From positions 1 to 64,000 of IMG/VR virus record IMGVR_UViG_3300046517_002304: a DNA stretch of 64,000 bases; one strand, 5' to 3'. Made by a program: the position numbers and the translations under genes. Below, in pieces: positions 57,044-64,000 of the stretch. The stretch's first letter is position 1, and every line of letters starts with the position of its first letter. The notes under the pieces are model-generated. The model made no database searches, was not told the origin of the DNA, and was given only the letters and a program-made list of their open reading frames with translations. This DNA is from a virus.

Positions 57044-57958
57044 ATGCCTGAATTAAAGATTGAAAAAGTCAAGTGGAAGTGGGCCAAAGAGGTACAGCAA
57101 AAGAGCGTTTACCGCGACGACGAATTTGTACGCACTAAGACAGCCGAAGATGCTCTTGCCGCCACTGATTTTTTGTTAACAAAACCGAGTGGCTTGACAT
57201 ATACCATCACAGTTATTCGTGATGGCGAATATTTTACTTACTACCGGCATTCAATGCCATGTCTTGGCGGGCTTGTGAAATACCGAGATTCACATGGTTC
57301 ACGGCATTTCATGAATCCGTATTTCCCGAGAGATATTCGTGTTGCTTATCCAGACGGAGATACTGTCTTTATTGGTTGCGCCCGCCAAAACACCAAAGAT
57401 GTTTTTAAGAGTACTCCATATTACGAATTCATTTTCTCTCCAGAGTCGCCATGGGTGTCTGCCTTTGGCAAGAAAGAGTCAATAATATTTAAAGACAACT
57501 ACTTTGTCCTTACGGATATGAATACCGATCCAACGGTTTTCTATTCTTTAATGAGGTTGGGTGGATTTGCATATCACCATGGAGCTAGCTCTAAACGCGA
57601 TCCGAGAGCGGAAATTCTCTTAACCAAGACGACCGCCGGTGATCCGCGTAGGCTAGCTGGACAGAAGCCTCTACGAATTTCTGGAGGCACATGGGCGGAA
57701 GGATTCGGATACACTCGTCCATATAATGAGTCTATTTTTAAGACAACACTGCCGACCAAGTATAAGGATTTCGGCAAGTTAGCGGGGTATCCGAACGCTC
57801 CTTACGATAATTCGCATTTCATTTCTGAAATGAAGAAGGTGTTTAATGTCACCTTTGCGGCTGGGGTGAACGCCTTAGCAAAAATAGAAGACGATGTGTT
57901 GATAAAAGCTTGGGATTATTTTAAGAAGCAGTCCGAAGAATTGAGCGATACGGTTTAG
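57044..57958 (+). CDS. Hypothetical protein, 304 aa
   Basis: Mixed alpha/beta, rich in Tyr and Arg, no recognised family. AGGA lies before the ATG. A weak TTGATC-16-TAGAGT promoter may lie in the 114-bp gap upstream. Base composition is slightly more GC-rich than its neighbours. Confidence 0.55.
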   Translation: MPELKIEKVKWKWAKEVQQKSVYRDDEFVRTKTAEDALAATDFLLTKPSGLTYTITVIRDGEYFTYYRHSMPCLGGLVKYRDSHGSRHFMNPYFPRDIRVAYPDGDTVFIGCARQNTKDVFKSTPYYEFIFSPESPWVSAFGKKESIIFKDNYFVLTDMNTDPTVFYSLMRLGGFAYHHGASSKRDPRAEILLTKTTAGDPRRLAGQKPLRISGGTWAEGFGYTRPYNESIFKTTLPTKYKDFGKLAGYPNAPYDNSHFISEMKKVFNVTFAAGVNALAKIEDDVLIKAWDYFKKQSEELSDTV

Positions 57959-57978
57959 TATATAAGTGGAGAAATAAA

Positions 57979-58164
57979 ATGGCGGCTGACCCAAACGGAA
58001 TTAATTATCCAGAAGACCCAGAATTACGACGAATACTCGCAAATGAGATTCGGAAGTTGCAGGAAAGCACTCCTGAAAGAAAAGCGACTACAGAAGCGTC
58101 TAAACATTGGTCAGAATATGCCGCAAAAGTAGTTAAAAGAATTCAAAGCGAAAGAGGGAATTAA
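57979..58164 (+). CDS. Small helical hypothetical protein
   Basis: 61 residues, charged, helical. GGAG precedes the ATG. Follows the 57044 gene by 20 bp. Not recognised. Confidence 0.5.
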   Translation: MAADPNGINYPEDPELRRILANEIRKLQESTPERKATTEASKHWSEYAAKVVKRIQSERGN

Positions 58165-58170
58165 TATAAA

Positions 58171-58971
58171 TCAGTTCCACCATGATAATACTTCCTGATT
58201 CGCTTTTCCGCGAATTCCAGAAATACCGCCCTTGCTTCTGGCGCAGTTAATAGCCACATAATTGTCTGATAACGGAATAGCTTCAGACACATAGCATTTG
58301 CATTTTAATCCAGCGGCATACTTCACTACATCAAATGAATGTCCGTATCCAGTAGTGCCAGAATAAGGTGGGTCAATGTATACAACTCCATTTGTTGGAA
58401 TAAATGTTGTAATATCTTGGTGATATGCTTTAATTCCTGACATATGTTCTACGATAGCCGACATACGCTCATACAGCGTATCTTTCATTGGCATCATTGG
58501 ATTAACTGGACTTCGGCGGTTTGAAGTCTCGGTCGGAAGCCAGTAGCTACGAAAGCTAGTATTCTTCCATTTATTATCATTGATCCATATTGCTTTAGAT
58601 CCAAAGGAACCTGCTTGTAGAATTAAGTAAACATATGGAGTTAATATGTCGGCGGGTTGTTGGGATAGATTTTTAATATAACTTTGTATTTCAGAAATAC
58701 TTTTTGGTATCTTACCTAATTCGCTTTTGAAAATATCTAGGCTAAAGGTTTTGTCGGCGATACTTTGCCAGACAATTCCCCAAGGGCCAGCATCAAGCAT
58801 ATGAATTTTACTTGGATTGTATCCGCGATTTATTAACTCAATACTAATTGAACCGGAGCCACAACAAAGATCATAAAAGTTTTTGTGGTCGGTTCCTATA
58901 ATATCAGTTATCTGTTTGGATATTCTAGATTTGCCGCCTTGATAAGCTACTGGCGTTTGGATTCGGACCAT
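58171..58971 (-). CDS. Dam-like adenine methyltransferase (D12 class)
   Basis: 266 residues. TPVAYQGGKSRI at the start (motif I of D12 class), FYDLCCGSGSISIEL, and VYIDPPYSGTTGYG (DPPY). Dam-type enzymes methylate adenine N6. Third DNA methyltransferase of the window. It overlaps the upstream small gene by 25 bp. Confidence 0.85.
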   Translation of the reverse strand: MVRIQTPVAYQGGKSRISKQITDIIGTDHKNFYDLCCGSGSISIELINRGYNPSKIHMLDAGPWGIVWQSIADKTFSLDIFKSELGKIPKSISEIQSYIKNLSQQPADILTPYVYLILQAGSFGSKAIWINDNKWKNTSFRSYWLPTETSNRRSPVNPMMPMKDTLYERMSAIVEHMSGIKAYHQDITTFIPTNGVVYIDPPYSGTTGYGHSFDVVKYAAGLKCKCYVSEAIPLSDNYVAINCARSKGGISGIRGKANQEVLSWWN

Positions 58972-59120
58972 TTTTTGAGATTATCTAATATTTCTTGCGG
59001 TGGTAGCGAGAATGGATAGAATGGATGTAGTTTTCTGGCGGCTATGTCGGCATTATATTGTTGCGTGCATAGGATTGGAAATAGCTTGGCTGCTAGTATG
59101 AAGTCGTCGCGGGAAATCAT
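58947..59120 (-). CDS. Small hypothetical protein
   Basis: 57 residues from the ATG at 59120, coupled to the homing endonuclease stop by ATGA. Pattern of aromatic and Pro residues, helical ends. Not recognised. Confidence 0.5.
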   Translation of the reverse strand: MISRDDFILAAKLFPILCTQQYNADIAARKLHPFYPFSLPPQEILDNLKKWSESKRQ

Positions 59121-60259
59121 GATAATAATGAATCTGGATCGCAATACTTATTTCTTGCCTGAATTGCATCATTAAGTACCTTAAATTTACCTATTGTTTT
59201 TCGTTTTCCGTTAACTGGAGCAGTAACTAAATAATGTCCTGATTTTAAATAGTTTATATATTTGTGGCCTGATTTAGGGAGAAGATCACACGGACATAAA
59301 GATTTTTCGTTTATTGAGTGCGGAGTTTTAGTAAAGGTAACTCCATGACAACATTTTAACACTACATGAATATCTGTTGACTGGTAATCAGACATTAAGT
59401 TCCACTTAAGTTTATCTAATTTTTCTTTTAATACCTGCTTACTATGAGCGACTATTTCTAGCGACTTACTTTCACGATTCTCGCACTTACGCGCAAAGCA
59501 TTTCCATGGTATAAAAGGCTTGACTCCGGCGATGAAGTTAAACCAGTTATCCCCCGATAATCTAATGATTGGGTGATTGTTATCATGCCTATTTCTTAAG
59601 TATATTTTCCCAGATACTCCTAGATCTCTTTGTAGTACATAATTCAAAAATTCAGCATCGTGTAACGTAAATCCATCGGTGTGAAGTACGAGGTATCTGC
59701 CGTCTATATTATTATGTCCATCATCGCAAAACCATACTGCCGCCGCTACCCACGATAGATTAATTTCTTGAGGTATGGATTTTATACCACTTGGATACCA
59801 TTTATTTCTAAGTTCTAAAAAAATAGGATGCTGTACAGTTCTAAATGATACCGAATACGAGTATTCCCCACCCCAGTTAGATATTTCATGATTAATACAT
59901 CCGTTAACAGATGATGGTTTTCTTCGTTTGATTTCTTTTAATTCTAATGAAAAAGGAGATAATATACTTTTTATGAAAGACACATATTCAGTATTATTGC
60001 TCATTTGCTTAAGAGTGAATCTACTTTGAGAGTAATTGCCCTTAGGCTTCTCAAGAGAGCCGTCGCCCAGTAAATTTCCAGTTATATATTCTGTTTGTAT
60101 GGCGGTTAGAACATTTGGGTATAATGCTGCATGTTGAGCAGATTTATGTTTAGCCGCGCAATCTGCGGAGCAGCATTTTCTTTTATTTTCTTGTGACGGA
60201 ATAACAAAAAATTTAGAACCACAGCATAAGCATATTTTGTCCGACCCGCTCATCGTCAT
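59117..60259 (-). CDS. LAGLIDADG homing endonuclease with zinc and AP2 domains
   Basis: 380 residues. An N-terminal four-Cys zinc motif (CLCCGSKF...CCSADC) is followed by two LAGLIDADG helices (GNLLGDGSL and AAAVWFCDDGH, each with its acidic residue), then a C-terminal AP2-like DNA-binding domain (GHKYINYLKSGHYLVTAPVNGKRKTIG). It is free-standing and overlaps nrdB by 4 bp; no intron or intein splitting nrdA or nrdB was seen. Such genes spread by cutting nrd alleles lacking them. Confidence 0.85.
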   Translation of the reverse strand: MTMSGSDKICLCCGSKFFVIPSQENKRKCCSADCAAKHKSAQHAALYPNVLTAIQTEYITGNLLGDGSLEKPKGNYSQSRFTLKQMSNNTEYVSFIKSILSPFSLELKEIKRRKPSSVNGCINHEISNWGGEYSYSVSFRTVQHPIFLELRNKWYPSGIKSIPQEINLSWVAAAVWFCDDGHNNIDGRYLVLHTDGFTLHDAEFLNYVLQRDLGVSGKIYLRNRHDNNHPIIRLSGDNWFNFIAGVKPFIPWKCFARKCENRESKSLEIVAHSKQVLKEKLDKLKWNLMSDYQSTDIHVVLKCCHGVTFTKTPHSINEKSLCPCDLLPKSGHKYINYLKSGHYLVTAPVNGKRKTIGKFKVLNDAIQARNKYCDPDSLLS

Positions 60260-61314
60260 AGTTCAAACCCACTTAAATCCATACTTTGAACATCATTGAC
60301 CATAGCATTAATTTTGTAGTTAGTCAAGGTATGCTCTTGAGGAGCAACTTGAACTGCCGATGTATTGTTCCAGTTTGAGAGCCATCCGATAGGATTCTTA
60401 ACATTGCCAAAAAGTTGTGGTAATCCGAGAGATTTAGTTCTAATATTACATAACCATTCTATGTACTGAGCGAGTATTTTTTCATTCAGCCCAAGGATAG
60501 AGCCATCTTTAAATAAATATTCAGCCCATTGCTTTTCGGATTCAACGGCATCCTTAAACATATCCATTGCTATATCTTTATTTTTCTTAACGGTTTCAGT
60601 AAATCCTTCATCATCTACATTGGTTAGCAGTTTAATAATTTGCTGAGTGATAATTACGTGTTTATTTTCATCTCTGTTTATAAGCTTTAAAATATCGGCA
60701 TTCCCAATTAGCTTACGATTCTGGCCGAATGCGAAGCTGCAAGCAAACGAGACGTAAAACTTAATACTTTCCATGATATTAGTCGCTATTAAGCTTAAGA
60801 AAATATTATCTTTAATGTTATCTTTGGTAGAATTTAGAAGATTGTCATATTTTTCCTTTGTAGATTGTGCTCTACTAACAATTTCTTTATCTTCTAAAAT
60901 ACTATTAAATATTTCATTAGGGTCATTAAAAATGCCTTTGATCACGTACGTATAGCTATATGAATGTATATTTTCGAAGAACATCCACGTATTCATCGCA
61001 AACTCTAGTTCTGGTAAACTCACATGCTCTGTGAGCGTATTGATATATCTGGAAATAATTGAATCTAGTAAAGTTTGATATTTAAGATTAGATGTAAAAA
61101 TAAATTGTTCATTCTTACTTAGACTGTCAAATGACGCTTTGTCTAATTCTACGGATACTTCTTCAGGCGTCCAAAAATTTTGAATTTGTTCTCTAGCCAA
61201 CTTGTAAAATACTGGATATCGAAACGCATCGTATCTTTGCAACGAGAGTTTTGCTCCGAGAAACATTGGTTCTTTTGTGGTATCTACTGTTATATTATTT
61301 AAAACTGTTTTCAT
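60256..61314 (-). CDS. nrdB: Ribonucleotide reductase class I small subunit
   Basis: 352 residues. Iron ligands are in ELEFAMNTWMFFENIHS (Glu...E-x-x-H) and NRDENKHVII (E-x-x-H); the Y-x-Y-x-Y after the first block holds the radical Tyr candidate. Makes the tyrosyl radical for NrdA, supplying dNTPs. Starts 2 bp after the nrdA stop in the same transcript. Confidence 0.93.
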   Translation of the reverse strand: MKTVLNNITVDTTKEPMFLGAKLSLQRYDAFRYPVFYKLAREQIQNFWTPEEVSVELDKASFDSLSKNEQFIFTSNLKYQTLLDSIISRYINTLTEHVSLPELEFAMNTWMFFENIHSYSYTYVIKGIFNDPNEIFNSILEDKEIVSRAQSTKEKYDNLLNSTKDNIKDNIFLSLIATNIMESIKFYVSFACSFAFGQNRKLIGNADILKLINRDENKHVIITQQIIKLLTNVDDEGFTETVKKNKDIAMDMFKDAVESEKQWAEYLFKDGSILGLNEKILAQYIEWLCNIRTKSLGLPQLFGNVKNPIGWLSNWNNTSAVQVAPQEHTLTNYKINAMVNDVQSMDLSGFEL

Positions 61315-61315
61315 G

Positions 61316-63577
61316 TTACAAGCTGCATGCTCCTGACTCGCATCCTCTTATTTGAGATTCATCAGTACTATCGACATAACCATCGTTTGAGTTGAGGTAA
61401 TAAAGTGTTTTAATTCCAACTTTCCATGCATATAATTGCTCTTTTATGATCAAACTCATTGGAATTTCTTTGGTCTCAAAGTGATCATAATTATAGTACA
61501 CGTTGGTTGAAATGGACATATCTACGTACTTCTGGCAAGTGGCAGCGATGTTAAGCATTCCGATATTGCTTCGCATGTCAAATGCTTTAGTGTAATGATT
61601 TTTATAACGATTAAATTCTGGTACAATTTGCTTTAAGTTCCCTTTTTTAGATTTTTTAATCGATAAAAGTTGTCTCGGTGCCTCAATTCCATTTGTACTA
61701 TTTTGAATGACCGAAGAACTTTCTACTGGCATAATTGCCGTTAGCGTACTATGTCTTAGTCCGTATTTTATTATATCGGCACGAAGTGCTTCCCAGTTGA
61801 ATGAAAGTTTTCTATCCACGATAGTGTCTACAAACTTTGTGTATGTATCTATTGGCAGGATACCTTGCGAATACTTAGTGAGATTAAATTTTTTGCATGC
61901 TCCTTTTTCCTTAGCAAGATTACAAGATGCCTTAAGTAGATTGTATTGAATTGCTTCCATCCATTCATCTATAAGGTAACATGCTTTTGGATCTTCGTAT
62001 TTTAACTTATTTACAGCAAGAAATGCCGCCAGATTTGTTATTCCCACACCTAGAGATCTTCTATTAACGGCAAAATTTTCTGCCGCCTTAACTGGGTATT
62101 GCTGATGATCAATAACAGCGTCAAGTAATCGTACGATAATATCGCAAACTGATTCTAGTTCGTCAAAATCTTTTATTTTTAATAAATTAACTGCTGATAG
62201 TATGCATACTCCAATTTCTGCATCTGGATCATCTATATGTTTTTGGGGCACTAGAGGCTGGAGAATCTCACAACACAAGTTTGTAACATTGATTTTGTCC
62301 TTGAAACTATTGTGTGAATTAGCATGATCAACGTTTAGGGCATAAATTCTCCCAGTTTCCAATCGTTCGCGTACATATGCTTCCATGAACTCTTTTGCCT
62401 TGACTTTTTTTCTAAATTGTAAACTTTCGTCTTTTTCGTACTTCTTATACAAATCGTCAAATTCAGGAAGACCAAATGCAGAATAAAGCCCTTTTGCCTC
62501 ATGCGGAGAAAATAAGGTAATATAATCATCCGCAATTAATCTTTCATAAAATAATTTACTAAATGAAACGCAGTAGTCTAATTGTCTGACAGAGAATTCA
62601 GCAGTTTTAGAATTATTTTTTAGTGTTATCATTTCCATGGATTCGTAGTGCCAGAATGGAAATGTGACGGTTGCGTTTGCTCCTCTAATTCCATTCTGGC
62701 TGCATGACTTAACCGTTGCCTCAAAAATTTTAGCGTAAGGTATTACTCCAGTGTGCACTACTTCAGATTTGCGAATGGGAGATCCTATTGGGCGAATTCT
62801 CCCAAGATTGATGCCAATCCCCGCTCGTTTACTGGAGTAGTAAGCGACAGACGTTGCCGCACTCATGATTCCTTCCATTGAATCATCAATATCGATTAAG
62901 CAGCATGAACTGTACTGCCGAACTAGTGTTCTAACACCAGCCATTATTGGAGTTGGTAAATTAATTTTAAACTTACTGATATAATCATAGCACTTACGGA
63001 CATAATGTAGACGGCAATCTTCTGGATAATTTGCGAATAAAGTCATAGCAATTAATATGTTCGCAAACTGCGGAGTTTCGTGTAATGTTCCGGTAAGTCG
63101 GTCTTGGCACAAATATTTATCGACTAACTGCTGTAGTCCCGCATAAGTGAAATCATAATCCCTATCATGATTTACAAAGCGATTAATTTTATGAATTTCT
63201 GTTTCGGTATACTTTTCTAAAATAAACTTGTCGTAAATTCCCTTATTTACATTTTCTTGAATTTGCTCTAATAATCGGGGAGGTTCTTCGCCGCCCCAAA
63301 CTTCTTTCCTTACCCAGAATAAAAGTAAACGAGCTGCCACATATTGATATGAGGGAGCATCTTCTGATATCAAATTATTCGCTGATCGAATGAGCAAATT
63401 GTGAATTTCTTTAGTCGAAATGCCATCCACTAATTCCAACTTCGCCCCGACCTCAATTTCCGACACAGAAGTATCTGGATAACCATCACACCCCCAACTT
63501 AAAACCTTATGAATTTTCTCAATATCTAACTCTTCCAGCCGCCCATTCCTCTTCCTTACATTAATTTTTCCCGACAT
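61316..63577 (-). CDS. nrdA: Ribonucleotide reductase class I large subunit
   Basis: 753 residues. An N-terminal ATP-cone (KRNGRLEELDIEKIHK), the YSSCCLIDIDDS active-site Cys, GIGINLGRIRPIG, the central N-L-C-C-E-I triad (catalytic Cys and Glu) and C-terminal GCESGACSL with the redox Cys pair. Full length; no inserted element. SD AAGGA about 11 nt from the ATG, with an extended -10 promoter at 63616-63624. Confidence 0.95.
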   Translation of the reverse strand: MSGKINVRKRNGRLEELDIEKIHKVLSWGCDGYPDTSVSEIEVGAKLELVDGISTKEIHNLLIRSANNLISEDAPSYQYVAARLLLFWVRKEVWGGEEPPRLLEQIQENVNKGIYDKFILEKYTETEIHKINRFVNHDRDYDFTYAGLQQLVDKYLCQDRLTGTLHETPQFANILIAMTLFANYPEDCRLHYVRKCYDYISKFKINLPTPIMAGVRTLVRQYSSCCLIDIDDSMEGIMSAATSVAYYSSKRAGIGINLGRIRPIGSPIRKSEVVHTGVIPYAKIFEATVKSCSQNGIRGANATVTFPFWHYESMEMITLKNNSKTAEFSVRQLDYCVSFSKLFYERLIADDYITLFSPHEAKGLYSAFGLPEFDDLYKKYEKDESLQFRKKVKAKEFMEAYVRERLETGRIYALNVDHANSHNSFKDKINVTNLCCEILQPLVPQKHIDDPDAEIGVCILSAVNLLKIKDFDELESVCDIIVRLLDAVIDHQQYPVKAAENFAVNRRSLGVGITNLAAFLAVNKLKYEDPKACYLIDEWMEAIQYNLLKASCNLAKEKGACKKFNLTKYSQGILPIDTYTKFVDTIVDRKLSFNWEALRADIIKYGLRHSTLTAIMPVESSSVIQNSTNGIEAPRQLLSIKKSKKGNLKQIVPEFNRYKNHYTKAFDMRSNIGMLNIAATCQKYVDMSISTNVYYNYDHFETKEIPMSLIIKEQLYAWKVGIKTLYYLNSNDGYVDSTDESQIRGCESGACSL

Positions 63578-63615
63578 TTATTCTCAATCCTTCTTATTTT
63601 TAGATAAGGTATGTA

Positions 63616-63624
63616 AGTATAACA
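63616..63624 (-). promoter_or_regulatory. Extended -10 promoter for nrdAB
   Basis: TGTTATACT (TGn-TATACT) on the minus strand about 40 nt before the nrdA start; no good -35. Same form as the element at 341-349. Confidence 0.5.
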
Positions 63625-63654
63625 TACTCAAATTTTATACTCTTGCCCGACATA

Positions 63655-63662
63655 CATATATC
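63655..63662 (+). promoter_or_regulatory. Late-like box CATATATC with short leader
   Basis: CATATATC is followed about 10 nt later by AGGA and then the ATG at 63682, so this late-type transcript would have a leader with an SD. Confidence 0.4.
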
Positions 63663-63681
63663 GTGGATTATAGGACAACGC

Positions 63682-64000
63682 ATGAAAACTTTTTTAGAAT
63701 ATTTTCAACTATATGAAGACACATCAAATGATGTGCAGATGGCTTTCGGTGATGCCGAAAGTAAGGTAAAAAGTATATTCGCATACCTACACAAGGTTAT
63801 GATGAATACGTGGGGAAAACAGGCTCCATCGTGGGATGATCAATTAAAAAACAAGGTAATCGGTGAGCTACAAAACGTTATTGACAAGCTTAAAGGAAAA
63901 GTAAATAAAACCGAAGCATGTGATGCCGCAAAAATGGCAGTCAAAGAAAGCATTGTTTTGCTTGAAGGCGGCGCAATTCCAGATTGGATGCAAGGTATGG
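63682..64000 (+). CDS. Tagged protein, C-terminus beyond window
   Basis: The first 106 residues are visible and the frame is open at the window edge. N-terminus MKTFLEYFQLYED carries the tag, with an L-Y-E site. Helical after that, with an LLEGGAIPDW segment. Composition resembles the 52965 protein. Likely an internal head or core protein. Confidence 0.6.
   Translation, partial: MKTFLEYFQLYEDTSNDVQMAFGDAESKVKSIFAYLHKVMMNTWGKQAPSWDDQLKNKVIGELQNVIDKLKGKVNKTEACDAAKMAVKESIVLLEGGAIPDWMQGM

Noticed and set aside
59117-63577. Intron or intein in nrdA or nrdB because of the adjacent homing endonuclease
   Set aside because: Both reductase frames are full length with family motifs in order and no insertion, so the endonuclease is free-standing.
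1-64000. tRNA genes, rRNA genes and CRISPR arrays
   Set aside because: I looked for T-loop consensus, cloverleaf-like repeats and regularly spaced repeats by eye and found none. A tRNAscan or CRISPR search could still find a weak case.

Overview
This 64 kb window is AT-rich (roughly 36-38% GC by eye), gene-dense and compact. The largest gap without a gene is about 180 bp (23476-23654), so no stretch over 300 bp lacks a gene. I read it as an internal segment of a large tailed phage with a T4-like replication and recombination core: UvsX/RecA recombinase, a zinc-containing gp32-like SSB, a gp41-like DnaB helicase, a UvsW-like helicase, a possible UvsY, a possible gp55-like late sigma factor, NrdA/NrdB and a dCMP deaminase. 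Instead of a T4 family-B polymerase it has two adjacent family-A-type palm proteins. No tRNA, rRNA, CRISPR array, terminase, capsid or tail-sheath gene was seen; only one protein (8135-8926) looks like a virion structural protein. Secreted trypsin-like, thioredoxin-like and other signal-peptide proteins suit a Gram-negative-type host, which I cannot name.

Layout. 1-12.2 kb: accessory genes (HldE-like kinase, lysine aminotransferase, trypsin-like and subtilisin-like proteases, anchored thioredoxin, CTD-type phosphatase, McsA-like protein, amidoligase, esterase). 12.3-18.9 kb: sugar genes (HldD-like epimerase, GT9-like transferases, methyltransferase) and a Hel308-like helicase. 19-20.9 kb: second amidoligase and a divergent pair of sigma70-like promoters. 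20.9-26.5 kb: deaminase, UvsX, small genes, gp32-like SSB, VOC protein and J-domain protein. 26.5-34 kb: glycosyltransferases and methyltransferases around an Hsp20 fusion. 34-41 kb: gp41-like helicase, small genes, sigma-like protein and the two polymerases. 41-45.7 kb: a cluster of proteins sharing a short N-terminal tag. 46-58 kb: UvsW, M16 peptidase, nuclease, class-II glutamine amidotransferase, papain-like hydrolase and DNA methyltransferases. 58-63.6 kb: Dam-like methylase, LAGLIDADG-AP2 homing endonuclease, nrdB and nrdA.

The strongest new signal is a pair of linked observations. (1) About a dozen otherwise unrelated proteins start with the same short motif, Met-x-x-Phe-x-x-aromatic, followed within a few residues by Glu. 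It closely resembles the capsid-targeting sequence of T4 internal head proteins (MKTYQEFIAE), and several have an (I/L)-x-E site like that cut by the T4 prohead protease. This suggests a large set of proteins packaged in the capsid and perhaps injected with the DNA. (2) Many of these genes, and several sugar genes, have no Shine-Dalgarno sequence. Instead a T4-late-promoter-like box (AATAAATA, CTAAATA, AATATATA or CTATAATA) ends almost exactly 4 nt before the start codon, which predicts leaderless late mRNAs. Divergent gene pairs share such boxes in gaps of only 11-18 bp.

Other points of interest are a putative ADP-heptose route with five GT9-like proteins, two amidoligases with a class-II glutamine amidotransferase, a small beta domain shared by chaperone-like proteins, long leader hairpins (one with a perfect anti-SD match in its loop) and a 25-bp direct repeat framing one gene as an excisable cassette.
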